A program made the translations under genes and the position numbers. 64,000 bases of DNA from Tardiphaga sp. vice304 (GTDB lineage: Bacteria; Pseudomonadota; Alphaproteobacteria; Rhizobiales; Xanthobacteraceae). Positions 9,702-21,700 of this stretch are shown piece after piece; the stretch's first letter is position 1; each line of letters begins with the position of its first letter. The DNA lies in the NCBI RefSeq assembly GCF_007018905.1, contig NZ_CP041402.1:1166001-1230000 (forward strand). The letters are read 5' to 3'. A model generated the notes under the pieces. The model had not been told where the DNA came from. It saw nothing but the letters and a program-made list of their open reading frames with translations, and ran no database searches.

Positions 9702-9987
9702 AGGCATGCAGGGTCTGGCGTTGTTGGTTCAGGAAGGCCTCGGGCGCGATCCCTTTGCCGGCGACGTGTTCGTGTTCCGCGGCCGTGCTGGCACGCTCAT
9801 CAAGGCGCTCTGGCATGACGGGATCGGCCTGTCGCTTTATGCCAAGCGGCTCGACCGTGGGCGCTTCATCTGGCCGTCCACGGTGGACGGTGTCGTGGCG
9901 CTGACCGCCGGCCAGATGGGCTATTTGCTGGAGGCGATCGACTGGCGTAATCCGCAACACAGCTGGCGGCCGCAGAGCGCGGGATAG
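9670..9987 (+). pseudogene. tnpB: IS66 TnpB, 5'-truncated at palindrome
   Basis: TnpB core of element B: DPFAGDVFVFRGRAG, YAKRLDRGRFIWPS and LLEAIDWRNPQ are all present to the natural C-terminus. As in the opposing copy, the normal N-terminus is replaced by palindrome-encoded CGAPHNRKG, leaving only a TTG as possible start at 9670. The tnpC gene follows after 67 bp. Confidence 0.8.
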
Positions 9988-11728
9988 CTGCGAAAGGTCT
10001 CGTGAATCGTAAAAAGTCCGCGCCAAATCGCGACTTTTATGATTCCATCAGAGCATGGAAACCGGCCCTGAAAAGCTTCCGGAAGACATTGAGGCGCTGC
10101 ACGCAACGTTGCTTGCGACGCGCGCCGAACTCGCCATCGTCCGTGCCCAGCAGTCCGACGATCAGGCGCTGATCGCACATCTGAAGCTACAGATCGAAAA
10201 GCTGAACCGCGATCGTTACGGGCCGCGCTCGGAGCGGTCCGCGCGCCTTCTGGATCAGCTCGAACTGACGCTGGAGGAGCTCGAGGCCAAGGCGACCGAG
10301 GACGAACTGGCGGCGGAAATGGCCGCGGCCAAGGTCACGAGCGCAACCACTACCGTGGCGTCGTTCTCCCGCCGCCGGCCGTCCCGCAAGCCGTTACCCG
10401 AGCATCTGCCTCGCGAGCGCGTGATCGTGCCTGGGCCGGTGTCGTGCGCGTGCTGCGGCGGTGCCCGGTTGTCGAAACTCGGCGAAGACATCACAGAGAC
10501 GCTGGAGGTGATCCCGAAATCCTGGAAGGTGATCCAGCACGTTAGGGAAAAGTTCAGCTGCCGGGATTGTGAGAAGATCTCCCAAGCGCCGGCGCCGTTC
10601 CACGTCATCGCCCGCGGCTGGGCGGGCCCGAGCCTGTTGGCGATGGTGCTGTTTGAGAAGTTCGGCCAGCACCAGCCGCTGAACCGGCAAGCCGAGCGTT
10701 ATGCCAAAGAGGGCGTGCCGATCAGCCTGTCGACGCTGGCGGACCAGGTCGGCGGCTGCGCAGTCGCGCTGATGCCGCTGTTCCAGCGCCTTGAGGCCCA
10801 TGTGCTCAGCGCCGAGCGGTTGCACGGCGACGACACCACGGTGCCGGTTCTGGCGAAGGGCAAGACCTCGACAGGCCGGATCTGGGTCTATGTCCGGGAT
10901 GACAAGCCGTTCGGCGGACCAGCACCGCCAGGTGCCGTATTTTATTACTCACGCGATCGCGCAGGTGAGCATCCACAGGCGCATCTGGCCGGCTACAGCG
11001 GACTGTTCCAGGCCGATGCCTATGGCGGCTATGGAAAGCTTTACAGCGCCGGCCGCAACGCAGGCCCGATTTTGGAAGCCGCGTGCTGGGTCCACGCTCG
11101 ACGGCCATTCTTCGTGATGGCCGATCTGGCGGAGAACGCGCGCCGCAAGGTGCAAGGCAAGAAGCCCGTGGTGATCTCGCCGCTGGCGCTGGAAGCCGTC
11201 CGCCGCATCGACGCTCTGTTCGAGATCGAGCGTGGCATTAATGGCGAAACGCCAGAACGGCGACGAGCCGTGCGTCAGGAATTGAGCGCACCCTTGGTCG
11301 GCGACTTGGAAGTCTGGATGCGGGAGCAACGCGCTAAACTCTCGCGTAGCAACGACGTCGCCAAGGCAATGGATTACATGCTGAAGCGCTGGAGCTCGTT
11401 CACCCGCTTCCTCGAAGATGGCCGCGTTTGCCTGTCGAACAACGCCGCCGAACGTGCCGTGCGCGGTATCGCTTTGGGCCGCAAGTCCTGGCTGTTCTGC
11501 GGCTCCGATCGTGGCGGCGACCGCGCCGCACTGATGTACAGTGTGATCGTCACTGCCAAGATGAACGATGTGGATCCGCAGGCCTGGCTCGCCGACGTCC
11601 TGGCGCGCATCGCCGAGCATCCCGCCCACAGGCTCGACGAACTGCTACCGTGGAATTGGCGCGACAGCAGCCAGCAGGTCGATCAGGCAGCGTGAGTGAC
11701 CGCGACGCGGTCCTCACCGGATGCTAAC
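9690..11728 (+). mobile_element. IS66-family element B, 5'-truncated
   Basis: Plus-strand IS66 element with truncated tnpB and a complete tnpC. The outer end is 11728, where the reverse complement begins GTTAGCATCCGGTGAGG, close to the end of element C at 15425. The left end is missing at the palindrome. The DNA sequence differs clearly from element A, so this is a fusion of two different IS66 elements, not an inverted duplication. Confidence 0.8.
10055..11695 (+). CDS. tnpC: IS66 transposase TnpC (element B)
   Basis: A complete 546-residue IS66 DDE transposase. Order: N-terminal coiled coil (about 20-90, with LNRDRYGPRSER), zinc-binding CACCGGARLSKLGED (about 130), the catalytic core beginning HGDDTTVPVLAKGK, and the C-terminal signature FLEDGRVCLSNNAAERAVRG with the IS66 tail LPWNWRD. 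No frameshift or stop. The element lacks a usable tnpB and left end, so it is probably immobile although this gene is whole. Confidence 0.92.
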   Translation: METGPEKLPEDIEALHATLLATRAELAIVRAQQSDDQALIAHLKLQIEKLNRDRYGPRSERSARLLDQLELTLEELEAKATEDELAAEMAAAKVTSATTTVASFSRRRPSRKPLPEHLPRERVIVPGPVSCACCGGARLSKLGEDITETLEVIPKSWKVIQHVREKFSCRDCEKISQAPAPFHVIARGWAGPSLLAMVLFEKFGQHQPLNRQAERYAKEGVPISLSTLADQVGGCAVALMPLFQRLEAHVLSAERLHGDDTTVPVLAKGKTSTGRIWVYVRDDKPFGGPAPPGAVFYYSRDRAGEHPQAHLAGYSGLFQADAYGGYGKLYSAGRNAGPILEAACWVHARRPFFVMADLAENARRKVQGKKPVVISPLALEAVRRIDALFEIERGINGETPERRRAVRQELSAPLVGDLEVWMREQRAKLSRSNDVAKAMDYMLKRWSSFTRFLEDGRVCLSNNAAERAVRGIALGRKSWLFCGSDRGGDRAALMYSVIVTAKMNDVDPQAWLADVLARIAEHPAHRLDELLPWNWRDSSQQVDQAA

Positions 11729-11782
11729 GATTTCCATCGCACTATCAGGGGCATTGAGCGGCACGGGTGGGGTCAACTGCGG

Positions 11783-13436
11783 GGTCTGACTCACATCTGA
11801 TGATTTTTTTGCCGAGCTTGCGGTTCTCCAACGGGGAATCAACGCCATGCGAGCCGAAGTTCGAATTTCGTCGCTTGTGCCGAGTGGGCTGGTTATTGAG
11901 AGTGTAAGTGATTCATCTGACTCAATTATTTTGGCCGTCCGATCCGAAGCCGGAATGGCCGAGTGCCCAGTGTGCGGATCGAGATCGCGACGAATCCATA
12001 GCCGATACGACAGGCAAGTCTCGGATTTGCCCTGTGCCGGTAAGCAAATACGCCTCCGCGTGATCACGCGGCGGTTTGTTTGCGAGGTACCTCATTGTCG
12101 GCGGCGGATTTTCGCTGAACGGTTCGGGGACAATGTTCTCCCCACCCGGTCGCGCCAGACGGCACGGCTGGAATGCATCGTCCACCATTTAGGATTGGCA
12201 CTCGGCGGCAGACCAGCAGCGAGCTTTGCCAGGCGGCTGATGATGCCGGTCAGCAACGATACGTTGCTTCGGGTTGTACGACGGCGGGCAGCCCGACGAA
12301 CCCATCCTCTGACCGTCGTCGGCGTCGACGATTGGGCCTTTCGACGCAATCGCCGTTACGGAACGATCGTCTGCGATCTCGAGCGGCGGCGGATTGTAAC
12401 CCTGCTTCCAGATCGCGAGGTCGCCACAGTTCGAGCGTGGCTCGCTGATCATCCGGAGATCAGTGTCGTATCGCGCGACCGTGGCGGCGGTTACGGCGAA
12501 GCCTCGGCAAAGGCGCTCCCTGACGCGATACAGGTCGCTGACCGTTGGCACCTGATGGAGAACGCCAGCGCGGCCTTCCTCGACGCGGTGCGCAAGTCCA
12601 TGCGCGCAATCCGCAGCGCCATTGGCTCGACGACAATTACCCCAGAGTTGCTCACCTCGGCAGAAAAACTACGATACGAGAGCTATCTGCGGCGCGAGGA
12701 TACAAATGCGGCGATCATGGCGCTCGCCAGGGACGGCGTTTCGATCAAGCAGATTGTCCGCCGCCTGGGTCATAGTCGCAATCTCGTTCGCCAGACGTTG
12801 CGGGGTGGGCGAGCCGACGTGTTCCAAACACGGGAGCGTTCGCTCGACGCGTATTATCTGTTCCTTGAGGGCCTGTGGAGCAGTGGCTGTCGCAACGGCG
12901 CCGAACTCTGGCGTCGCTTGCAAATGCAAGGGTTCCGGGGATCCCTCCGTACGGTTGGCGAGTGGACAACACGTCGACGTCGTTCGGAAGCGGTCAGCAA
13001 ACAACAGCTGCAAAGGGTGCCCTCCGCCAGAACTATCGCCCGTCTTATGACGATTAAGCGAGATTGCATGACCAAGGCTGATGCCCTGGTCATTGCCGCC
13101 ATCGAGGCTGGCGTGCCGTCACTTGTCGAGGCCCGCACGCTCATCGACCAGTTCCACGATATGATCCGAAAAAAGGACGAGGCCAAACTCGATGCCTGGA
13201 TCGCGAACGCAAAAGCAAGCCTCGTCTCATCCTTCGCCACGGGAGTCCTCAAGGATATCGCTGCCGTGCGCGCTGCAATCACGCACCCTTGGTCAAACGG
13301 CCAAGTCGAAGGACAGATTACGAAGCTTAAACTTGTCAAACGACAAATGTATGGGCGCGCAAAAATTGACCTTCTCGAAGCACGATTGCTCGGTGCAGCA
13401 TGATCTGCGATGCCGTCATCAAACATGCGTCAGAGC
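11783..13436 (+). mobile_element. ISL3-family element
   Basis: Single-gene element between IS66 elements B and C. Imperfect inverted repeats are visible at 11783-11803 and 13416-13436 (16 of 21 positions match after complementing, inner part TCTGAC..TGATGA). The true outer ends may lie a few bases further out, and no clear target duplication was identified. On its right it abuts the broken tnpB of element C. Confidence 0.65.
11847..13403 (+). CDS. ISL3-family transposase
   Basis: A complete 518-residue ISL3 transposase. The N-terminal zinc-finger region has CPVCGSRSRRIHSRY and a second pair around CEVPHCRRR. The DDE core starts at VVGVDDWAFRRNRRYGTI and includes VSRDRGGGYGEA and QVADRWHLMEN. 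The C-terminal part has HPWSNGQVEGQITKLKLVKR, the catalytic glutamate region typical of the family. No lesion seen. Confidence 0.93.
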   Translation: MRAEVRISSLVPSGLVIESVSDSSDSIILAVRSEAGMAECPVCGSRSRRIHSRYDRQVSDLPCAGKQIRLRVITRRFVCEVPHCRRRIFAERFGDNVLPTRSRQTARLECIVHHLGLALGGRPAASFARRLMMPVSNDTLLRVVRRRAARRTHPLTVVGVDDWAFRRNRRYGTIVCDLERRRIVTLLPDREVATVRAWLADHPEISVVSRDRGGGYGEASAKALPDAIQVADRWHLMENASAAFLDAVRKSMRAIRSAIGSTTITPELLTSAEKLRYESYLRREDTNAAIMALARDGVSIKQIVRRLGHSRNLVRQTLRGGRADVFQTRERSLDAYYLFLEGLWSSGCRNGAELWRRLQMQGFRGSLRTVGEWTTRRRRSEAVSKQQLQRVPSARTIARLMTIKRDCMTKADALVIAAIEAGVPSLVEARTLIDQFHDMIRKKDEAKLDAWIANAKASLVSSFATGVLKDIAAVRAAITHPWSNGQVEGQITKLKLVKRQMYGRAKIDLLEARLLGAA

Positions 13437-13485
13437 CAACTGCGGAAGCCGATCGGGGGTCAAACGGCGCGCCTATTCACATATT

Positions 13486-13713
13486 GGTGATCTCTACGTT
13501 TTTAGGGGCCGTCGCGGCGACCTGATCAAGATTATTTGGCATGATAGTCAAGGCGCGTGCCTGTTCACGAAGCGACTGGAGCGCGGCCGCTTCCTGTGGC
13601 CATCCCTTGCGGACGGCGTTGTCACGATCAGCGTTGCGCAATTATCCTATCTTCTGTCCGGAATTGACTGGCGCATGCCGCAGGCAACCTGGCGTCCACA
13701 GGCTTCCGGATAA
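13486..13713 (+). pseudogene. tnpB: IS66 TnpB C-terminal fragment (element C)
   Basis: Only the last 75 residues of TnpB remain, starting at GDLYVFRGRRGDLIKI and running to WRPQASG. The 5' part and the left end of element C are gone, and the break lies about 50 bp right of the ISL3 right repeat. Insertion of ISL3 followed by deletion would explain this. Confidence 0.8.
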
Positions 13714-13783
13714 GCTGATATTTTTTGTCTTACGACGAAGATCGCGCACGATTTTTTGCGACGAATATGATTGATTCGTCATC

Positions 13784-15373
13784 GTGACGAGCCCCTCTGA
13801 TCCGCTTCCCGCCGAACTTTCCGCCGCGCACGCGATGATCCTGGCGCAGCGCGAATTGCTGACGCTGGCAACCAGCGAAGTGACCGTCGGTCGTCTGGAA
13901 ATCGAACGGCTGAAGCTGATGCTGGCCAAGGCGCGGCGCGAGCAGTACGGGCAATCCTCTGAACGCGGCAGGCTGCTGGTCGAGCAACTTGAGCTGGCAA
14001 TTGAGGATCTTGAAGAAACCCAGGCCGAACAGGAAACAGAGGCCGAGACCGCGGCACCAGAAGCCGCCAAGCAGAAGCGTGCGCAAAATCCACGGCCGCC
14101 GCGACGTCCCCTGCCGGACAACCTCCCGGTCGAGCGTATCGTCGAACCTGCGCCGTGTGCCTGCGGCAAATGCGGCAGTCAACGGCTTCACAAACTTGGC
14201 GAGGTGATATCGAAAACCCTTGAATGCGAACCAAGGCGCTGGAAGATTATCGAGCACATCCGTGAGAAGTTCTCTTGTCGGGACTGCGAGGCGATCACCG
14301 AGGCGCCGGCACCCTCCCATCCGATCCCGCGCGGCTTCGCCGGGCCGAGCCTGCTGGCGATGGTGCTGGTCAACAAGTTCCTGCTGCATCAGCCGCTGAA
14401 CCGGCAGAGCAAGACCTTTGCTCGCGAGGGAATCGAGATCGATGTCTCGACGCTGGCGGATCGGGTCGGGGCCTGCGTGGTAGCGCTCGATCCGCTGGTC
14501 CAGGCGATCCGGGCGCATGTGCTGAGCGCCGAGCGCATCCACGCCGACGACACGACCGTGCCTGTGCTGGCGAAACTGAAGACTGTCGTCGGCCGGATCT
14601 GGACCTATGTTCGCGATGACCGTCCGTTTGGCGGCAAAGACCCACCGGCGGCGTCGTTCCATTACTCGCGCAGTCGTGCCGGGGAGCATCCGCAAGGCCA
14701 TCTTGCCGGCTATGTGGGCCTGATGCAGGCCGATGCCTTTGATGGATACAATCAGCTCTACAAGGCTCAAAGGAAGCCAGCTCCGATCCTTGAAGCGGCT
14801 TGCTGGAGCCACGGCCGCAGGAAGTTCGTCGATCTGGTGAAACAGGGAGAGGCGCCGATAGCCAGCGAGGCTGTGCGTCGTATCGATATGCTCTTCGAGA
14901 TCGAGCGCAGCATTAACGGAAAAACGCCGGAGCAGCGGCTTGTCGTGCGCCGTGAACGATCGCAGCCGCTCATCGCCGAGCTTGAAATCTGGATGCGGCA
15001 GCAGCGGGCATTGCTCTCCACGAAGAACGACACCGCCAAGGCGATCAACTACAGCCTTAACCGCTGGCCATCGTTCACCCGCTTCCTCGACGACGGCCGC
15101 GTCTGCCTGTCCAACAATGCCGCCGAACGGGCCTTGGGCGGCATCGCAATTGGAAGAAAGAATTGGACCTTCGCAGGCTCAGACGCTGGCGGTCAGCGCG
15201 CAGCCGCCATCTACACGTTGATCGAAACCTGCAAGATGAACGACGTCGATCCGCAAGCCTGGCTTGCTGACGTATTGGCGCGGCTTCCAGATCATCCCGC
15301 CACCAGGGTCGCCGAGCTGCTTCCCTGGACCTGGAAAACAACCCAGCGGCCAAAGACCGCCGCCGCAGCCTAA
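13784..15373 (+). CDS. tnpC: IS66 transposase TnpC (element C)
   Basis: A complete 529-residue IS66 transposase, similar to but clearly diverged from the copy at 10055-11695. It has the coiled-coil region (EQYGQSSERGRLLVEQ), zinc motif CACGKCGSQRLHKLGE, core HADDTTVPVLAKLK and signature FLDDGRVCLSNNAAERALGG. The start at 13784 is a GTG; the frame is uninterrupted to the IS66 tail LLPWTWK. Confidence 0.9.
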   Translation: MTSPSDPLPAELSAAHAMILAQRELLTLATSEVTVGRLEIERLKLMLAKARREQYGQSSERGRLLVEQLELAIEDLEETQAEQETEAETAAPEAAKQKRAQNPRPPRRPLPDNLPVERIVEPAPCACGKCGSQRLHKLGEVISKTLECEPRRWKIIEHIREKFSCRDCEAITEAPAPSHPIPRGFAGPSLLAMVLVNKFLLHQPLNRQSKTFAREGIEIDVSTLADRVGACVVALDPLVQAIRAHVLSAERIHADDTTVPVLAKLKTVVGRIWTYVRDDRPFGGKDPPAASFHYSRSRAGEHPQGHLAGYVGLMQADAFDGYNQLYKAQRKPAPILEAACWSHGRRKFVDLVKQGEAPIASEAVRRIDMLFEIERSINGKTPEQRLVVRRERSQPLIAELEIWMRQQRALLSTKNDTAKAINYSLNRWPSFTRFLDDGRVCLSNNAAERALGGIAIGRKNWTFAGSDAGGQRAAAIYTLIETCKMNDVDPQAWLADVLARLPDHPATRVAELLPWTWKTTQRPKTAAAA

Positions 15374-15702
15374 GCGCCCGCTCATCCGGTTATCGCTAAG
15401 GCCAGGGTCTTTGCCGGATGCTTACGGTACGAGCAATTTTGTTCACTCAGGACGCTGGCTTAAGACTTTACGGCGATCGATTTTTCAAAAACTGATTCGT
15501 CGAGGAACTTTTTCGCTTAGACGGCTTTATGATTCCGTCGTCAGGCGTTGCTCAATCCCGTCGGACGACGCAAAATGGATAACTTGAACGGCCTCGGTGG
15601 TTCCCCCCGCTGGGGCCGTTTTGTCGACAATAATGCTACCGGCAGTGCCCCCGCCTCGAAGCGCTGTTTTAGAGCCTCTGTCGCAACGAAAATAAGCGAG
15701 CG

Positions 15703-18700
15703 ATGACCGGAAATCCGCGTATGAAATGGATCTTTCAAAGCTTTCGCGAACGCCGTTCACGATTACCGCCTTGGAATGATCCGTCGCCGGTAAGGGAAGA
15801 ACTATTCGGTGTTGAACGACTTGAGCAACATGCGAAAAGCCTGGCTGCAGCGCAGCTGGTTACGACAAGACCAGCCCGTGTTTTGTCCTTGCCCACGCGG
15901 CTCAGCGACAACGCTGCCATTTTACTGAAAGCCTACCGGGCGAGCGCTGCGGAACTGGAGGGCGGTCGCAGCGTGGTTCCGGCCGCGGAATGGTTGCTCG
16001 ACAATTATCATCTTGTGGAGGAGCAGATCCGCGAAATTCGGGTCGATCTTCCGTCCGGTTACTACCGCCAACTTCCGAAGTTAGCCGAAGGACCGTTCGC
16101 CGGCTATCCAAGGGTATTCGGCTTGGCCTGGGCCTTCGTGGCTCACACCGATAGCCACTTCGATCCCCAGACCTTGCGCCGTTTCATCGCGGCATATCAG
16201 CAGGTTCAGCCACTCCTGATTGGCGAGCTGTGGGCGGTCGCGATCACTTTGCGCATTGTGCTGATCGAGAACCTGCGGCGGTTGGCCGACCAGATTACGG
16301 CCGGACAACGCTCCCGCGCGGATGCTGACGCGCTGGCCAGCCGCCTTCTTGCGCCGGGCGGTTTCAAGTCCGCGCTCGAAGTCGGCGCCCGCCCCGCAGA
16401 GCCCTTGTCGGAGGTTTTTGCAGCGCAGCTTGCCAAGCAACTAAGGGATCGGGACCCGAAAACGACGCCCGCATTGGGATGGTTGGAGGGAAAACTGCGA
16501 CTTCAGGGTTTATCAATGGATGAGGTTGTCCAGCACGCCCTGCAAAGGTTGGCCGCTTCTAACGTCACCGTACGCAATGTCATCACCAGCATGCGGTTGA
16601 TTTCGGACGTCGATTGGGCCGAGCTATTCGAGAGCGTGAGCCTGGTCGACGAGCGGCTACGCGGGGCGAGCGCCTTTGCCGGGATGGATTTTTCGACACG
16701 CAATTTGTACCGGAGCGCGATCGAGCAGTTGGCCTGGCGATCGACGCCGTCTGAACTTGAGGTTGCTGGCCTTGCGCTAGACGCGGCGCGCGCCGCGCAG
16801 GCGACGGCAGTAACAGCCGAGGAAGCCGAACGCACCGGAGACCCCGGATATCATCTGATTGCGGAGGGTCGACCGGCATTCGAGGAGATGATCGGATTTC
16901 GGCCCGCGCTAGGCCTGCGGCTCAGCCGGTTCAACATTCGCCTCGGAATTGCCGGCTATGTAGGATCAATCCTGATCGCGACCGCGCTTCTGCTGTCGCT
17001 CGCACTTTGGGCGCTGGCTATACCCGAGCTCGCTACCGGATGGCTCATTCTCTTGGCGCTGGTCGGCTTGCTGCCGGCATCCGAGGTTGCGACCGCATTC
17101 ATCAATCGTGCAATCATGTTGAGTTTCGGCGCCGTCATCTTGCCGGGGCTTGAGCTTACAGCGGGTGTTCCGCAGTCGCTGCGGACGCTGGTCGCGGTAC
17201 CTACATTGCTGACCAGCGAAGCCGATCTTTTGGAGCAAATCGAACGATTGGAAGTCCACCACCTCGCTGGGGCCGGCGGCGATCTCACATTCGTCCTCCT
17301 TTCCGATGGAGTCGATGCGGACCAGGAGATTGTGGAAGGCGATGGGAGTCTGCTCGCCGTCGCCGCCGAGGCGATCGAGCAGCTCAACCACCGTTATCCG
17401 CCGGGGCCCGGCGGCAAACGCTTCCTGCTGCTGCATCGCCGCCGCGTGTTCAACGCCGGCGAAAACAAATGGATGGGTTGGGAGCGCAAAAGGGGCAAGC
17501 TGCATGAACTCAACCGGCTGCTCCGCGGGGCCGTCGATACGACATTTATGTCCGTCGAAGGCAGCGCGTCGCAGGTGCCCCCCGACGTTCGCTACGTCAT
17601 TACTCTTGATGCCGATACGAGATTGCCGCGAGATGCCGCAGTGCGGCTGATCGGCAAAATGGCCCATCCTCTGAACCGCCCGAAATTCAATGCAACCGAG
17701 CAGCGTATCGTTCACGGCTATGCGATTCTCCAGCCCCGCGTTATGCCATCGCTGCCGGTGGGTCGCGAGGGCTCGCTTTACCAAAAGATCTTCTCCGGCC
17801 CTGGCGGCATCGATCCCTATGCGGCCGCGGTCTCCGACGTATACCAGGATCTCTTTGGCGAAGGCTCCTATACCGGCAAAGGCATCTACGACGTTGATGC
17901 GTTCGAAGCCGCTCTCTCCGGCCGCATTCCAGAAAATGCCCTGCTCAGCCACGATCTGTTTGAGGGCGTTTTCGCCCGCGCCGGCCTTGCCTCCGACGTC
18001 GAAGTTGTCGAAGAATTCCCATCGCGCTACGATGTCGCTGCCAAACGGCAGCACCGCTGGACTCGAGGCGACTGGCAGCTCCTTCCCTGGATATTCGGGC
18101 ATCATTCAGGACGCTGGTTGGTTCCGCCGGTCGGCAGATGGAAAATGTTGGACAATTTGAGGCGGTCGCTGCTTGGACCGCTGACGTTGATCGCTTTGTT
18201 CACATGCTGGTTGCTACCGTTGCGTTCAGCCATACCTGCGGCCCTTATGGTCCTCGCTACGATAGCAATCCCGGCGTTCCTCCCCGCCTTGCTCACCCTG
18301 CTGCCGCGTCGCGCCGGCATCCTTTTTCGGAGCCACATCGACCGAATCACTGGTGATTTCCGCACTGCGGCGACACAAGTCTTCTTGTCAGTTGCTTTTC
18401 TTGCAGATCAAGCCTGGTGCATGGGCGATGCCATCGCGCGAACGCTGGTGCGAGTATTGCTGACCCGACGCCACCTACTGGAATGGACCACAGCCGCTCA
18501 GTCGATGCGAAATCCAAGGCTCGCTCTTGGCGGCTTTTATAGCGAGATGGCGGGTGGCACGTTGCTGGCGATCGTCCTGGCTGTCGCCACCGTGGCTTTC
18601 GCACCCTCGTCCTGGCCTCTCGTGCTGCCCTTTGCGCTGCTATGGATGGCGGCGCCGGGACTTGCGTTGTGGGCCAGTGGATCGCCCTCCGTGACACGGC

Positions 18701-21700
18701 AACTCGCCGTATCTGATCTGGACGCGCGGGAGCTTCGCCTCACCGCGCGTCGTACATGGCGCTTCTTCGAGACCTTTGTAACGATCTCGGACAACATGCT
18801 GCCGCCAGATAATTTCCAGGAAGATCCGAAACCCGTCATCGCACATCGGACCTCGCCCACCAATATGGGCCTCTATTTGCTCTCTGCCATTGCTGCGCGC
18901 GACTTTGGTTGGGCCGGAACGACGCAGACCGTTGAGCGGCTTGAAAAGACGCTCAACACCATGCAAAAGCTTCCGCGCTTTAAAGGACACTTCTTCAACT
19001 GGTACGGGACGTTGGACCTGCAAACTCTCAATCCAGCCTATGTCTCGTCCGTCGATAGCGGAAATCTCGCGGGTCATCTCATTGTTGTCGCCAATGCGTG
19101 CGAAGAGTGGACGGACGCTTTAGTCGCGTCGGATGCACGGCGCGGTATGATGGACAATCTTCGGCTGGCGCGTGAGGCGCTCGATAGATTTCGCGCTCAG
19201 AGCGGCGACGCTGGCGTACTGCTCGCAAGCGTCCTCGCAGAAATCGCCGCCCAGTTAGAGAAAGAACAGACGTTTGAGGCATTATCCCCTGCATTGGATC
19301 GGCTTGCCGAACGTGCCGCGAAAGCGGCTCGCAGCATTATTGCAGAATTCGCGGATGACCCCTCTCAAGATCTGGTTTTCTGGACCGAGGCGCTAGAAAC
19401 GTCGCTGGCCGAACATGTCCGAGACAAGGAGATTGCCAGTACGCCGCGCGTCCTCAAGGACCGCCTGCTTGCTTTGGCCGATATCGCGCGTGACCTGGCG
19501 CTTGCGATGGATTTCAAGTTCCTGGTCGATCCCGAGCGTAAACTTCTATCGATCGGCTATTCCGTCGCTGACATGCGCCTCGACACAAATTGCTATGATC
19601 TGCTGGCCTCGGAAGCTCGCCTGGCCAGTCTGTTTGCGATAGCAAAAGGAGACGTTCCTACGAAACACTGGTTCCGTCTTGGACGGACCGCGACGCCACT
19701 TGACGGTGGTTCGGCGCTGATTTCGTGGTCAGGGTCGATGTTCGAATATCTGATGCCGTCTTTGGTGATGCGGGCACCCGCGGGCAGCCTGCTTGAGCAG
19801 ACTAATCGCAGGGTGGTTGCAAGGCAGGGGTCTTACGGGCGGTCACTCGGCATTCCCTGGGGCATCTCGGAATCCGCTTACAATGCCCGCGACATTGAAT
19901 TCACCTACCAGTATTCCAACTTCGGCGTTCCCGGTCTCGGCTTGAAGCGCGGTCTTTCGGAAAATGTCGTGATCGCGCCTTATGCAACGGGCCTTGCGAC
20001 CATGGTGGACCCGCACGGCGCGCAGTTAAATTTCGAGAGTCTTGTAGCGATCGGTCTGCGCGGCCGCTATGGCTTCTACGAGGCGGTGGATTTTACCCGC
20101 TCGCGGCTGCCTGACGACGAGGATATGGCAATCATTCGCAGTTTCATGGCCCATCATCAGGGCATGACCATCGTCGCCATCGCCAACACCCTGCAAGACG
20201 GCCAGATGCGCGCCCGCTTCCATCGAGAACCCATCATTCAGTCGTGTGAGCTTCTGCTACAGGAAAGAACGCCGCGCGACGTCGCCATTGCCCATCCGCG
20301 GGCCGAAGAGGTGAAGGCTTCCGCAGTCGAAGCCACGGTCGATGCCTCGGGCGTACGCCGGCTGACGCAGGATTCGCTCGCGGGTCCGCCGGTTACTCAT
20401 TTGCTTTCGAACGGGCGCTACGCGGTGATGTTGACCGCGACGGGGGGAGGTTATAGCCGATGGCGCGAGTTGGCCGTCACTCGATGGCGCGAGGATACAA
20501 CTCGCGATGACCAAGGCTCTTTTATTTTTCTGCGCGATATGCAGACCGAAACAGTCTGGCCCGCGGCTCAGCCGATACGTAGCGATACGAATGAGAACGA
20601 GGTGTTCTTCGGCGAAGATCATGCGCAATTCGTCCGGCGTGACGGCACGCTGACAACGACCATGGACATTATGGTTTCCGGCGAGGACGACTGTGAAGTC
20701 CGCCGCATATCCTTGAACAATAGCCGACGGCGCCCGCGTGAGATTGAGATCACATCCTATGCAGAGTTGGTTCTGACTGCGCCAGCAACCGATAACGCGC
20801 ATCCGGCTTTTGCAAAGATGTTTGTTCAGACCGAATATCTGGCCGAATGTGGTGCGCTCATTGCGACGCGCCGTCCACGCGCACCTGACGAGCCTCGAAT
20901 CTGGGCCGCGCATTTCGCGGTGGTGGAAGGCGAAATCGTCGGCGATTTGCAATATGAATCTGATCGGGCCCGGTTTGTCGGTCGATGTCGTACCGTCGAA
21001 TCGGCTGCGGCAATCGAGCACCACCAACCTCTTTCGAACACGGTCGGGACCGTTCTGGATCCGATTTTTTCGCTCAGATTGAAGATTCGTGTCCCGCCTC
21101 GCAAGGTCGCCCGGGTCGCCTTTTGGACCCTTGTCGCTGCAACGCGAGCCGAGCTTCTGGATCTAATCGACAAACATCATGATAGCAGCGCATTCGATCG
21201 GGTGAAGACTCTCGCGTGGACGCAAGCTCAGGTTCAGCTCCGTCATCTCGGCGTCGAGGCTGAGGAGGCCGCGGATTTTCAACGTTTGGCTGCGCCCATC
21301 CTTTACGCCGACCCGCGCTTTCGCGCACAATCAGAAGCGATCATTCGCGGAGCGGCGGCACAGTCGGGCCTATGGCCGCTTAGTATTTCGGGCGACCTGC
21401 CGATCGTGCTTCTGCGCATTGACGATACAGAGGACATCGCCCAAGTGCGACAGCTACTCCGCGCTCACGAATATTGGCGCTTAAAAGGTCTCGGCGTCGA
21501 TCTTGTCATCGTTAATGAGCGTGCTTCTTCCTATATCCAGGATCTTCAGATCGCTATTGAGACTGCGGTGCGGAGCAGTCAATCGCAGCCGCCTTTAAGT
21601 GATGGACTTGCGAAGGGATCGGTTTATACACTTCGCGCCGACTTGATGAGCGTCGATGCAAGGTCCTTGCTTCAATCGATCGCCCGCGTCGTGCTGGTGG

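Larger units (their letters stand above)
13486..15425 (+). mobile_element. IS66-family element C, 5'-truncated
   Basis: Third IS66 element: tnpB fragment, complete tnpC and the right end at 15425 (reverse complement GTAAGCATCCGGCAAAG). Its right terminal sequence closely resembles that of element B. Between 15426 and the start of the glucan synthase at 15703 nothing else was recognised. Confidence 0.8.

Noticed and set aside
9670..11728. IS66 elements A and B as a composite transposon.
   Set aside because: They are fused without cargo and both lack inner ends, so they cannot mobilise as a unit.
15505..15530. GGAAC upstream of the glucan synthase, as a possible EcfG site.
   Set aside because: No CGTT at 16 or 17 bp spacing, and about 190 bp from the start. 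The GGAAC copies at about 26272, 29706, 32356 and 38725 fail the same test.
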